Assembly (NCBI RefSeq): GCF_947491715.1
Contig: NZ_CANLKR010000001.1
Span: 372,001-436,000 of the forward strand
DNA: 64,000 nt
From: an uncultured Shewanella sp.
Lineage (GTDB): Bacteria > Pseudomonadota > Gammaproteobacteria > Enterobacterales > Shewanellaceae
Direction of reading: 5' to 3'
Shown: one piece after another, positions 10,429 through 19,736 of the stretch
Numbering within the stretch: the stretch's first letter is position 1
How the letters are laid out: every line of letters begins with the position of its first letter
The notes under the pieces: generated by a model
Databases searched by the model: none
What the model saw: the letters and a program-made list of their open reading frames with translations, nothing else
What the model was told of the DNA's origin: nothing
Program-made: the position numbers and the translations under genes

Positions 10429-12321
10429 TTATTTTGATTGTGATTTTTTGTAATTGAAAAAGTGATGAATGAGCACTATTCCAACGATGATAATCCCCAT
10501 TACCCTCTGTGTATCTTGGCTTAATAAAATAAGTAAACTTGCAATTAGCAGCAGCACACGTTGCCAAATGAGTAATCGAGAGAAGAAGAAACCTTCAATA
10601 CAAGCGGCAATGCCTACAATCAATATGATGGTCATGAAGATGGCGTATAAGTAGCTGGTTAAGGATACCTCACCATAGAAAATAAGGCCAGAGAATGCCA
10701 TCATCGCAGGGATAATGAAAAAACCTTGAGAGAGTTTAAAGGCTTGTATCGCCGATTTCATCGGTGAGGCTTTAGCTATCGCGGCACCTGCAAAAGCGGC
10801 TAATGCGATAGGTGGCGTCACATTGGATGTTTGAGAGAGCCAAAAAACAATCATGTGGGCGGTGAGTAAGCCAACCCCAAGATCGGTCAGTGAAGGAACC
10901 GCCATGATAGATAATACAATATAGGCTGCGGTGACGGGAAGTCCCATGCCTAAGATCACAGCTGCAAGCGCGATGAGTGCGAGCACTGACCATAAGTAAC
11001 CACCAGACAGAACCATGAGAAATTGTGTAAATTGCAACCCTATCCCCGTTTGTCCTACGACGCCTACCACTATTCCGGCAGTACCACAGGCGACAGAGAT
11101 AGGTAATGCTTGCAAGGCTCCTTGCTTCATGCCTGAAAAGAAAATGCTTAGTGATATACGGGTTGTTTTTCGGCACATTGCTGCAATGATGACAGCGGCA
11201 CAACCTGAAATACCCACTAAGACAGGTGAATAGCTTAGAATGAGTAAGCTGGTAATTAAAATAAGTGGAATAAGAAAGTGCCAACCCTTAGCTAAAACGG
11301 TTCGAAATTGTTCTATTCGATCCATGCCTTTTAAATTTAATTTACATGCCATTAGATGAACGTAAAGCAAAGTACAAGCAAAATATAAAATCGCAGGTGC
11401 AATGGAGACAAGTAAAATGTCGCTGTAAGCAATACCTGTAAATTGAGCCATGACAAAGGCGCCAGCTCCCATAACGGGCGGCATGATCTGTCCACCTGTT
11501 GAAGCTGCTGCCTCAATGCCAGCCGCTTCTTGTGGTTTATAGCCCAGCTTTTTCATCATAGGGATCGTTAACGCGCCAGTTGTGACAGTATTGGCAATGG
11601 CAGAACCTGAAATCGATCCCAATGCTGCAGAGGCAATCACACTGGCTTTAGCCGGACCCCCTCTGTATTTTCCTGCGATAGCAAAGGCACAATCGATGAA
11701 GAATTGCCCAGCGCCACATACTTGTAAAAAGGCACCAAATAGGACGAAAATAAAGACGACACCGGCGGCAATGGCTAAGGGGGCACCAAAGACACCATTA
11801 GTTGAAAATATATGGAAACGAATGATCTCTTCTAGTGAAAAACTTTTACTGGCTACTACAGAGGGAAGTAAATCACCAAACATGGCATAACTCAGAAAGA
11901 AAATAGCAATTCCAGCCATGACGATGCCAACGGTGCGGCGTGTCGCCTCTAGCAGTAATAACAATAATAATCCTCCTGCAATGCGGTCTTGTAAATTGAG
12001 CCCATCAAATAAAAAGCTCATATCGTCATAATCAAAGGTAATGATTGTCCAACCACTGTAAATCACGGTTGCGATTAAACCGAGATCAATTAACCTTCCA
12101 ATAGGATATAAACGCGGCGATGTTTCATGTTTGATGGAAGGATAAACGAGAAAAACTAAGACTAAAACCCAAGTCAGGTGAATAGGCCTAAAGCTGGTGG
12201 CGGGGAGATCGGCGGTGAGTCCTTGCCAGAGTTGAAATACCGATAATAAAATGGCAATGAGGCTGGCCAATTGCACTAACTTATCGGTTAGATATCGACC
12301 AGATAAAACGGGTTCAGACAT
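10429..12321 (-). CDS. TRAP transporter permease, fused DctQM type (TAXI system)
   Basis: Polytopic inner-membrane protein of about 630 residues with both TRAP membrane subunits fused (the 4TM/12TM type). The large-subunit region carries GSISGSAIANTVTTGALTIP and ASTGGQIMPPVMGAGAF, typical of the TRAP M subunit. It takes up an organic acid, identity unknown, with the TAXI binding protein encoded just upstream. The reading frame is open to 12399, but the start at 12321 (MSEPVLSGRYL) is preceded by GGAG at proper spacing, so the longer form is rejected. Confidence 0.9.
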   Translation of the reverse strand: MSEPVLSGRYLTDKLVQLASLIAILLSVFQLWQGLTADLPATSFRPIHLTWVLVLVFLVYPSIKHETSPRLYPIGRLIDLGLIATVIYSGWTIITFDYDDMSFLFDGLNLQDRIAGGLLLLLLLEATRRTVGIVMAGIAIFFLSYAMFGDLLPSVVASKSFSLEEIIRFHIFSTNGVFGAPLAIAAGVVFIFVLFGAFLQVCGAGQFFIDCAFAIAGKYRGGPAKASVIASAALGSISGSAIANTVTTGALTIPMMKKLGYKPQEAAGIEAAASTGGQIMPPVMGAGAFVMAQFTGIAYSDILLVSIAPAILYFACTLLYVHLMACKLNLKGMDRIEQFRTVLAKGWHFLIPLILITSLLILSYSPVLVGISGCAAVIIAAMCRKTTRISLSIFFSGMKQGALQALPISVACGTAGIVVGVVGQTGIGLQFTQFLMVLSGGYLWSVLALIALAAVILGMGLPVTAAYIVLSIMAVPSLTDLGVGLLTAHMIVFWLSQTSNVTPPIALAAFAGAAIAKASPMKSAIQAFKLSQGFFIIPAMMAFSGLIFYGEVSLTSYLYAIFMTIILIVGIAACIEGFFFSRLLIWQRVLLLIASLLILLSQDTQRVMGIIIVGIVLIHHFFNYKKSQSK

Positions 12322-12502
12322 ACTTATCTCCAATGGGGGCGGATACTGCATTTTTTCACTGAAAAAAGCAGTATGTTTCAATGCTGATGATGTTGACAAT
12401 TAATGTTCAGTCGTCGTTAGTTTTAGATGAGGAAACAGCGACTGTTAGAATGACACATTCGCGCTCTATGAGGTGAATAACCCCCTCAATGGACGAGCTT
12501 TA

Positions 12503-13438
12503 TTATTGTTTGCTCTTATGCTCATCGAAATATTTTTGTGCCCCTGGATGCAGTGGTACTCCAGCAAGTTCGTCCATATTCTCAACAGTGGTTGATTGAG
12601 TGACATTAATGGCTTTGCGTAATTCATCAATATGTTCAAAAGCGACTTTTGTCATTTGATAGGCTAAATCATCATCGAGATTATTATTGACAAATAATAC
12701 ATTCCATACGGCTGGAACGGTAAATGCGGGCACATTATTATAACTGCCTGCAGGACCCGTATAAGTATAATAAGCGGGATTAGTTTTAGATATTTTGTTA
12801 AGCTGCTGCTTTGAAAAAGATAAAATACGAATATTACGGGTTAATGATAATTCGGTAATGGCACCTACGCCCAAACTGCCAACAATGACCCCAGCATCAA
12901 TTTGGCCATTCGCTAAGGCGCGAGTAGTGGCACTGTAATTGAGGGCTTGACTGTCTAGGTCGTTTTTATTGATCCCCAAAATACTGAGGATATTGAGGGC
13001 ACTAATACGTGTACCAGAACCCGGTGCACCTAAAGAAACACGTTTACCTTTTAAATCTTCAATATTGTGAATGTCAGAGTCAGCTGGAACGATAAATTGG
13101 ACTAAATTAGGATAGAGTGCAAATAAAACAGACACATCCATTTTTCTTGGAAAAGGTTTTGTGCCTTCATAGGCTTGTTCAATGACATTACCCATACTGA
13201 TCCCTGCAAGCTCTCGGCCTGAGGCGACCTTCACAATATTTTCAACGGAAGCTGAAGTGACCTCTGCACGCATATCGAAATTAGGGATATTATCAGACCA
13301 GATCTTGGCTAACATGCCGCCTAGTGGATAATAAGTGCCACTTTGGCCACCTGTGCCTATGGTATAAGTCTCTGCTGACGAAGGAAGGGAAAAAGCGAGC
13401 AGTAAAGCGAACGCAATATGTTTAGATAGCGCTATCAT
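12503..13438 (-). CDS. TAXI family TRAP transporter solute-binding protein
   Basis: Periplasmic binding protein of 311 residues. The signal peptide (FALLLAFSLPSSAE) is followed by YTIGTGGQSGTYYPLGGMLA, the hallmark start of TAXI proteins. It delivers solute to the fused permease encoded 181 bp downstream on the same strand. Glutamate/glutamine-like or C4-type acids are typical TAXI ligands, but the ligand cannot be inferred here. A short GAGG...CCTC inverted repeat in the gap between the two genes could adjust their relative expression. Confidence 0.9.
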   Translation of the reverse strand: MIALSKHIAFALLLAFSLPSSAETYTIGTGGQSGTYYPLGGMLAKIWSDNIPNFDMRAEVTSASVENIVKVASGRELAGISMGNVIEQAYEGTKPFPRKMDVSVLFALYPNLVQFIVPADSDIHNIEDLKGKRVSLGAPGSGTRISALNILSILGINKNDLDSQALNYSATTRALANGQIDAGVIVGSLGVGAITELSLTRNIRILSFSKQQLNKISKTNPAYYTYTGPAGSYNNVPAFTVPAVWNVLFVNNNLDDDLAYQMTKVAFEHIDELRKAINVTQSTTVENMDELAGVPLHPGAQKYFDEHKSKQ

Positions 13439-13735
13439 GAGAATAACTCCAAGATATATTGTTTTTTTAATAATCGTTAATGTATAAGCCTTTTGTGTAT
13501 ATCAGTCAATAAGTGTACGACTCACACGCATTAAAATTGGAACAAAATAGGGTGATGACAAAAAAACTAAGTTGTAATGGTCTGTATGAGTCGATGATAG
13601 TCATTGTTAATTCAGAAATAAATAAAGGGTTTGTTTTATTGATATTGACTTGTAAGTCAATCGTAAAAATGTGTGTTAATGGTTATCATTAGTGTTAATA
13701 ATCATGCTTTCTTTGGAGGGATCTCCTCGCGCTTT

Positions 13736-14314
13736 TTATTCATCCGTGGTTTCAGATGCAATGATGGTTTTAATGTGATGAGGATGTATTTTTATACAAA
13801 TATTATGTTTTTTAAAGGCGATTGTAGGGTTGGCAATTCGTTCTTTTTCACCTTTAGGTGAACTCATTTTCACTTTAATGGCAGTTTGGTTAGCAATTAT
13901 GGGTCTTAAAGTCGGGATCGCGAGGAGCAGTTCATGAGTGAGTTCCTGGCAATCTATTGCATTTGAAGGAAAGATGAGTTCGATATGTTCCCAGCCTTCT
14001 ATTGGGTAGTGTTTATCACTGGGGAAGGGCAATTCTAAGTAATCTATAGTGAAGTGACCAAGGTGAAGTGTTTGGTTGAGCTTAATGATTAAAATGGGGC
14101 GTCCATTAATGATATTTTCTGAAACAATTTCGCCGAATTCATGGATCTGATTTTTAAGTTGTTGGGCAACGGTGAATTGGTTTATGCGAATAGCAACATG
14201 ATCGCACTCAAATGGATAAGTGCTTATGCCAAGTTCATCCATGAAAGATTGGATGTTTTCGCAAAAAGAAGGCCATGAATTAAGTAAATTTGAAAAAGAC
14301 AGAGTAGAAGTCAT
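13736..14314 (-). CDS. yecM: YecM family VOC-fold protein
   Basis: Cytoplasmic protein of 192 residues resembling E. coli YecM (vicinal-oxygen-chelate fold, putative metal-binding, function unknown). Conserved pieces include CDHVAIRIN near 40, YLELPFPSDKHYPIEGWEHIELIFP in the middle, and KMSSPKGEKERIANPTIAFK near the end. The His and Glu of HVAIR and EHIEL are the expected metal ligands. It is a single gene, upstream of the TAXI genes on the same strand but far from them. Confidence 0.75.
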   Translation of the reverse strand: MTSTLSFSNLLNSWPSFCENIQSFMDELGISTYPFECDHVAIRINQFTVAQQLKNQIHEFGEIVSENIINGRPILIIKLNQTLHLGHFTIDYLELPFPSDKHYPIEGWEHIELIFPSNAIDCQELTHELLLAIPTLRPIIANQTAIKVKMSSPKGEKERIANPTIAFKKHNICIKIHPHHIKTIIASETTDE

Positions 14315-14348
14315 GTTATTAATATTCTATTATTTTTAATGATGAGTA

Positions 14349-14843
14349 TTATGGGTGGATGACGATAGGCGTGCCTTCATCAAGTAATTGCCAGAGTTCG
14401 TCAATATCTCTATTGGTCAAAGCAATACAGCCATCGGTCCAATTAAATTTTTGTCTTTTATAAACCGGAATGGATGAATTGGGATCTTGTCCATGGATCA
14501 TTATTTGTCCTCCAGGATCAAGGCCTTTGGCTTTAGAGTAGCGTAAATCCTCTTCATTAGGATAAGAGATATGTATCGCGCGATAGTAAGCACTGTCAGC
14601 CTTTTTGTAATCTAAGGAATAGCGACCTTCGGGGGTTCGTTTATCACCTCTTTTGCGCTTTGGGCCGATGGGATTACTGCCTAATGCGATATGAAATTTT
14701 TTCAGTAATTTTCCTTGTTTGAACACAGATAGTGCTAATTTTGACTTTGTTACCACCACTAAATCGGCTTTAGTGGGGGAGTGGGCGTGAACGGTTAGTG
14801 ACATGATAAGCAAAATGATAAAAGTATAAAAACGTAACGCCAT
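14349..14843 (-). CDS. L,D-transpeptidase family protein (YkuD fold)
   Basis: Exported protein of 164 residues with a signal peptide ending VHAH. It has a YkuD-type catalytic region: MIHGQDP near 116-122 and NWTDGCIALTNRDIDELW near 137-154 with the nucleophile Cys in DGCIAL. The family forms or breaks L,D cross-links in peptidoglycan; the closest relatives appear to be the YafK-like group. The usual Ser before Gly-Cys is Asp here (TDGC), as in several YafK-like members. It lies 34 bp upstream of yecM on the same strand. Confidence 0.8.
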   Translation of the reverse strand: MALRFYTFIILLIMSLTVHAHSPTKADLVVVTKSKLALSVFKQGKLLKKFHIALGSNPIGPKRKRGDKRTPEGRYSLDYKKADSAYYRAIHISYPNEEDLRYSKAKGLDPGGQIMIHGQDPNSSIPVYKRQKFNWTDGCIALTNRDIDELWQLLDEGTPIVIHP

Positions 14844-14990
14844 AAATCCAATCCAGGAAGTGCTGAAAGTGGTCTTATTATACTCAAACCCAGTTAAAAT
14901 ACGAGTTAGAGTGGTTAAGTGGAATATAATGCATTGTGATGTTGGGTTTTTTGTTAGTATGGCGTTCTATTCAGGGGAGGTGATATTGGT

Positions 14991-15824
14991 ATGTCAGCAG
15001 AACGAGAGAAAGAAATGGATCTGAGATTGAGCTTAAGAAGGATCATTTTTGGTACGGAAACCCCCCAAGGACGTTACTTTGATATTTGTTTGATTATTTG
15101 TATTACCTTGAGCGTTGCTTTAGTTTTTTTAGATACGATTGTGTCAATTCACAGCGCATACGGTGATTTGATTGTAAAATTAGAATGGTTTTTTACACTC
15201 TTGTTCACCATCGAGTATATGACTCGATTGTATTGCTCTGCTAATCGATGGCAATATGCAAAGAGCTTTTATGGTATTGTAGATTTATTATCTATCTTGC
15301 CGACTTATTTAATTTTATTATTTCCAGGTGCTAATTTTGCGATGGTGATCCGAGTGTTGCGCTTGTTTAGAGTGTTTCGGGTTCTGAAATTGCTACGTTA
15401 TCTCAGTGAAGGAAACGTCCTTTTACAAGCATTAACGCAATCTTCTCGTAAAGTGATCATGTTTTTCTTTTCAGTGAGCCTCATTGTCGCAGTATTAGGC
15501 TCGGTGATGTACGCTGTCGAAGGGCCTGATAATGGATTTACATCTATTCCTAAGTCGATTTATTGGACCATAGTGACCATTACGACTGTGGGTTATGGTG
15601 ATATTACTCCTGTAACGGAATTGGGACAGGGAATTGCTGCACTGACGATGCTAATTGGTTATTCTATTATTGCCATTCCAACAGGTATTATTTCTGCTGA
15701 AATTTCTCAAGAAATGCGCCGAAATAGAGATTTAAGGCGTTGTAGTAACTGTTTAAAGTCGGGCCATGATACTGATGCTCATTTTTGTAATCAATGCGGT
15801 AATGAATTACAAGATGTTGTTTAA
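14991..15824 (+). CDS. voltage-gated-type potassium channel with C-terminal zinc ribbon
   Basis: Ion-channel subunit of 277 residues. Six membrane helices are apparent, with an S4-like arginine ladder (MVIRVLRLFRVFRVLKLLRY, about 123-142) and the selectivity filter TTVGYGD near 200, so K+ selectivity is expected. After S6 a short helix leads to a terminal zinc-ribbon-like motif (CSNC...CNQC, about 252-270), an uncommon ending for a channel. The MATE gene begins 20 bp downstream, suggesting co-transcription. Confidence 0.85.
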   Translation: MSAEREKEMDLRLSLRRIIFGTETPQGRYFDICLIICITLSVALVFLDTIVSIHSAYGDLIVKLEWFFTLLFTIEYMTRLYCSANRWQYAKSFYGIVDLLSILPTYLILLFPGANFAMVIRVLRLFRVFRVLKLLRYLSEGNVLLQALTQSSRKVIMFFFSVSLIVAVLGSVMYAVEGPDNGFTSIPKSIYWTIVTITTVGYGDITPVTELGQGIAALTMLIGYSIIAIPTGIISAEISQEMRRNRDLRRCSNCLKSGHDTDAHFCNQCGNELQDVV

Positions 15825-15843
15825 TAATGAAAAAAGGAAGAAT

Positions 15844-17373
15844 ATGGCGACGGCTAAGTTTGTTCAAGGACCGATTTTAAAACATATTTTAGTGATGAGC
15901 TCAACAGCTGCAGTGGGTATTTCAGCTTTGTTTATTGTTGATTTACTTGATATGTTCTTTTTAAGCTTATTAGGAGAAGTTGAGCTTGCAGCAGCAGTAG
16001 GGTATGCAGGGACGATTTCATTTTTTACCACAGCGATAGGTATTGGTTTATCCATTTCTCTTGGGGCATTAGTGTCACGCTCCATTGGGGAAAAAGAAGT
16101 AGAAAAAGCCAAACGACTGCTGGTCAATAGTGCGGTTGTGACTGTGATTGTGAGTGTGTTAGTCGCAATTATCATGTTGGCCTTTATTCCTGAGCTATTA
16201 GCTTTAATAGGCGCTAAAGGGCGAACTGCTGAGCTAGCGGCCAATTATTTATATATTTTAGTGCCATCATTGCCCATTATTTGTTTAGCCATGTCTTTTG
16301 GTGCCGCTTTACGTGCTGTGGGTGATGCAAAACTCTCTATGATATCGACCTTAATCGGCGGTGGTGTGAATGCAGTTTTAGACCCTATTTTTATTTTTGC
16401 ATTAGCCATGAATATCGAAGGGGCGGCCATTGCCTCGGTATTAGCTCGTTTGGCTGTTTTATTAGTAGCAGGTCACGGAATTATTGTTAAACATAAGCTC
16501 ATTGGACGTTTCACTTTTAACGGGTTTATGCTTGATTTTAAACCTATTTTTAGCATTGCAGGTCCAGCGATGTTAACCAATGTGGCGACGCCTATTGGGA
16601 ACGGTGTTATTACTCATACTATTGCCGATTTTGGCGATGGGTATGTGGCGGGATGGGCTGTCATTGGTCGTTTAATTCCAGTGTCATTTGGTATGATTTT
16701 CGCTTTATCGGGCGCGATAGGGCCCATTGTCGGGCAAAATTACGGCGCATTATCTTTTGTGAGAGTTAAAGAAACTTTGACTAAGGCATTACTGTTCTGT
16801 TTTGTGTATGTATTAGTGGTGTCTCTTATTTTATTTTTCTTACGGCAAGAAATTATACTGCTATTTGATATGAAAGGTGATGCGGCAAAAATTATCGATT
16901 TCTTCTGTCAATATATGGCTATATTTTTTGTTTTTTCAGGGGCTTTGTTTGTTGCCAATGCGTCTTTTAATAATTTAGGTAAGGCGAAATATTCAACTGT
17001 GTTGAATTTAGGTAAAGCCACGTTAGGCACTATGCCTTTTGTTTATTTTGGCGCTCAGTGGGGAGGAATACAAGGCGTGCTGATTGGGCAAGCCTTAGGA
17101 TCCATCGTTTTTGGTATGTTGGGCATTATTATCGCTTATCGACTGGTTGATAAAGTGCATGCTGCTCATGGCATAGCATGGCAGGAAGAAAGTGGGCTCA
17201 ATGATGTTGAAGCAGTCAAAACACTTGAAGAAACAGATTTTAGTGTGACAAGTCAAAATCCATTATCTTCTACTTGCGCACAAATGGCGCAATTTACGGA
17301 AGAACAAGATTGTGATGCGAGCATTGAACTTATTCGAATGAATGATGAATCAAGGTTGAAACACAATAAATAA
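15844..17373 (+). CDS. MATE family efflux transporter
   Basis: Inner-membrane multidrug/toxin extrusion-type carrier of 509 residues with about 12 hydrophobic helices, for instance ISALFIVDLLDMFFLSLLGEVELAAAVGYAG near the start. The frame is open from 15766, inside the channel gene. The ATG at 15844 (MATAKFVQGPILKH) is chosen because AAAGGAAG lies just upstream and the shorter form has the normal MATE N-terminus. It carries a hydrophilic C-terminal extension of about 50 residues. The substrate is unknown. Confidence 0.9.
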   Translation: MATAKFVQGPILKHILVMSSTAAVGISALFIVDLLDMFFLSLLGEVELAAAVGYAGTISFFTTAIGIGLSISLGALVSRSIGEKEVEKAKRLLVNSAVVTVIVSVLVAIIMLAFIPELLALIGAKGRTAELAANYLYILVPSLPIICLAMSFGAALRAVGDAKLSMISTLIGGGVNAVLDPIFIFALAMNIEGAAIASVLARLAVLLVAGHGIIVKHKLIGRFTFNGFMLDFKPIFSIAGPAMLTNVATPIGNGVITHTIADFGDGYVAGWAVIGRLIPVSFGMIFALSGAIGPIVGQNYGALSFVRVKETLTKALLFCFVYVLVVSLILFFLRQEIILLFDMKGDAAKIIDFFCQYMAIFFVFSGALFVANASFNNLGKAKYSTVLNLGKATLGTMPFVYFGAQWGGIQGVLIGQALGSIVFGMLGIIIAYRLVDKVHAAHGIAWQEESGLNDVEAVKTLEETDFSVTSQNPLSSTCAQMAQFTEEQDCDASIELIRMNDESRLKHNK

Positions 17374-17407
17374 TAACGTTCAAATACTGAAACAGAGACA
17401 TTTGTGT

Positions 17408-17440
17408 CGCATGATCTGAATATCTTATTCAGATCATGCG
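17408..17440. terminator. 15-bp perfect hairpin between converging genes
   Basis: CGCATGATCTGAATA at 17408-17422 pairs exactly with 17426-17440 around a 3-base loop. It separates the MATE gene from the converging DUF2986 gene and is probably a shared terminator. Confidence 0.65.
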
Positions 17441-17459
17441 GACTCGATGACGGAGTTTA

Positions 17460-17654
17460 TTACTCAGCCTTGTCTTTTTCTGTGGTCGAAATCTCATCAA
17501 TAATATTCATGGAGGCTTCTTTATCTTTTAAAGCCTGATTGGCGGCACGCTCAGCTTTAGAGACATATTTTTTGATGGTGGGTGGCGTGTGTTTATTGAG
17601 CTTTGCTTTAGCGCGTTTCGCCGTTTTTTTAATGATTTTCTGTTTTCTATTCAT
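17460..17654 (-). CDS. DUF2986 family small basic protein
   Basis: Lysine-rich cytoplasmic protein of 64 residues. The start MNRKQKIIKK and the internal YVSKAERA(A) match the DUF2986 family, found in Shewanella, Vibrio and relatives, with no known function. The high positive charge suggests nucleic-acid or ribosome contact, but that is inference. It is a single gene. Confidence 0.75.
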   Translation of the reverse strand: MNRKQKIIKKTAKRAKAKLNKHTPPTIKKYVSKAERAANQALKDKEASMNIIDEISTTEKDKAE

Positions 17655-17827
17655 AATTCTTAAGTATGACGCTAAATAATGACATTGATTTTACCTCAAA
17701 GACACAGTCCTCGCCACAAGAGTGTGTAATCCGACTGGTTTTGCCGCTTCATATTCACGTTATCAACTTGTGTTTTTAGGCTGGCTCATTGTATCTTAAT
17801 GGTCAATGTATTAGACGGGTATGACTA

Positions 17828-18154
17828 ATGGCAAAAACAGAGCAAAGTATTTCTTTTTTTGAACGTTTTAAAATGGATATATTAGCACAAAAAAAAACGA
17901 TAACCTTGCGGGATGCATCTGAGTCGCATTTTAAAGTGGGTCAAGTTTTGAATGTGATGGCGTTAGAAACGGGTAAACATTTTTGCGACATTAAGGTCGA
18001 GCGAACAACTAATATTGCCTTTGATGCGTTAACTTATAGGCATGCGAAACAAGAAAATATGACATTAAATCAACTAAAATCATTGATCCAAGATATTTAT
18101 CCTGGGATCCGTACACTGTTTATGATTGAGTTCAGCTTGATTGGATCATCTTGA
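17828..18154 (+). CDS. yqfB: ASCH domain N4-acetylcytidine amidohydrolase YqfB
   Basis: Protein of 108 residues closely following E. coli YqfB, an ASCH-fold enzyme that hydrolyses N4-acetylcytidine. Aligning by eye, the E. coli catalytic residues Lys21, Thr24 and Glu74 correspond to Lys23, Thr26 and Glu76 here (KTIT and KQENMTL segments). TLRDASESHFKVGQV and the terminal IYPG...FMIEF are also shared. It is a single gene converging with a lipoprotein gene. Confidence 0.9.
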   Translation: MAKTEQSISFFERFKMDILAQKKTITLRDASESHFKVGQVLNVMALETGKHFCDIKVERTTNIAFDALTYRHAKQENMTLNQLKSLIQDIYPGIRTLFMIEFSLIGSS

Positions 18155-18167
18155 AATAAAGCGCTGC

Positions 18168-18623
18168 TTAAGAGCCAAATTTCTGTTTGTCTAACGTATT
18201 GGCTCCCTCGAGGCATTCGCCTCTGATAATGCCTCGATCATCTTCAATTAATCGGTAGAGCTCTATATAACCTGTGTGGCAAAAATTTGTCATTTCCAGT
18301 GTTTTCTTAAGGCCTAATTCAGTTTGTTCTGTGAGCAATTCGATAGATGTTTCACTTTGTTTTAATTGTATTTTGGAAGGTAATTGATTGTTCCGGCCGC
18401 TGTTTTTTTGACTTAAATCACCTAAGGGAGTGACTACTTGGCGTTTGTTATTGTTCACTGGGGGGAGAGAGACACGATAAGTAAACAGTTTTAAGCCATC
18501 TTTAGCAATGGATGTTGTAAAGGAGTCAGTGATTTTCCCCGAGAAATCTTGAGGGTGAATAGCCCCTCGGCTACATGAAAATAAGTAAGGTAAAAAGAGT
18601 AGGGGTAAGATAATTTTATTCAT
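18168..18623 (-). CDS. putative lipoprotein, unknown function
   Basis: Protein of 151 residues whose N-terminus (MNKIILPLLFLPYLFSCSRG) is a lipoprotein signal peptide with lipobox LFSC, so Cys17 should be lipidated. The mature part is small and hydrophilic; two further Cys residues (near 115 and 135) could form a disulfide. No family is recognised. It is a single gene, in an AT-rich setting. Confidence 0.6.
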   Translation of the reverse strand: MNKIILPLLFLPYLFSCSRGAIHPQDFSGKITDSFTTSIAKDGLKLFTYRVSLPPVNNNKRQVVTPLGDLSQKNSGRNNQLPSKIQLKQSETSIELLTEQTELGLKKTLEMTNFCHTGYIELYRLIEDDRGIIRGECLEGANTLDKQKFGS

Positions 18624-18828
18624 TTATACCTTAGTTTACAGTGAAAGATTAGAAAGGAGTAATTTAGTAAGTATATATTATTTAAGTCTATTTATTCTAG
18701 ATTATTTTTATTGATAAGCGATATTTGTTAAGGTTTTTTATTTTGTGTTAGTGTTAACTGTCTCGTTTTCTATAGTGAGTATAATCACTTTTAGATGATA
18801 TTTGTTTTATTCATGAAAAGGATGAAAA

Positions 18829-19179
18829 ATGATCAAAACGGCTGATGTATTAATCGATGAAGCGAAATTGCAAATAAGTTGCCTCGATATCGCTTCGGCG
18901 ATGGCATTACATGAACGCTCTGAAGCTAAGGTTATTCTGGATGTGAGAGAAAGTGATGCTGCTTTAAAATCGGCATTGAGTGATTCTGTGAATATTCCTA
19001 GAGGAATAATTGAGATGAAAATGCCTATATTATACACAGATCCTAGCACCCTAATTTTGGTACATTGTGCTGGTGGAGGGAGAGCTACATTAGCGGCATT
19101 ATCACTACAGAAAATGGGTTATAGCAATGTGCATGCGATTGTCGCGAAATTTGAAGATATTAAAGCGGCTTTTGATTGA
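18829..19179 (+). CDS. rhodanese-like domain protein
   Basis: Single rhodanese domain of 116 residues with no signal peptide. VILDVRESDAALKS near 35-48 and the active-site loop HCAGGGRA with Cys80 mark the fold, so sulfur transfer through a persulfide on Cys80 is plausible. The natural substrate is unknown. It is a lone gene bounded by AT-rich spacers on both sides. Confidence 0.85.
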   Translation: MIKTADVLIDEAKLQISCLDIASAMALHERSEAKVILDVRESDAALKSALSDSVNIPRGIIEMKMPILYTDPSTLILVHCAGGGRATLAALSLQKMGYSNVHAIVAKFEDIKAAFD

Positions 19180-19736
19180 ATGATGATGAGTAAAAGGTGG
19201 GTAGCTTTCTTTCTATCAGAATAGATGTAATGACTCTATATTTTTCATTGGGAGATGTTTATAAAGATTAAGAGTAATAATTTAAATTTTTAATCTTAAT
19301 CTTTTAGTTTTAACAATAAATAAAACTAAAATTTGTTTATTTTTATTTTTAAGTGTAATGATAGGTAAATTATATTTGATAATAGCAATATTTATAGTAG
19401 TGGTATTAAAAATGAACCGTAAATAATAAATAAGAAAGATAGAAGACATTATTTTATAGATTAATAAAAATTAATCATTTATTGGTGTTTTGAAATAAAA
19501 TCCATGGCATTACTATATATCATTGTATTTAAATATATTATTTTTATTTGTTTTTTGAGTTTAATGTCAAAAAGTATACGGCTTTATACTTTTGTCTTAT
19601 ATATTTTGGTATTGTATTTACTGATATTAGTGAAGGTTAATATAAAGGGGGCTCTTTATTTGAGCGGAGGGGCAGCGGTTAAATACTCTATATTTAATGT
19701 TTTCTATTCATAATATAATAAGATTGAGGTATTGCT
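19180..19736. other. AT-rich gene-poor stretch
   Basis: This 557-bp spacer is strongly AT-rich. The only reading frame above 60 codons (19504-19713, plus) encodes a low-complexity hydrophobic string without a ribosome site, and I do not accept it as a gene. The 3' end must carry the promoter of the next gene. No repeat or RNA structure stands out. Confidence 0.5.

Noticed and set aside
19504..19713. 69-codon plus-strand ORF
   Set aside because: Hydrophobic low-complexity translation of AT-rich DNA without a ribosome site; no family resemblance.
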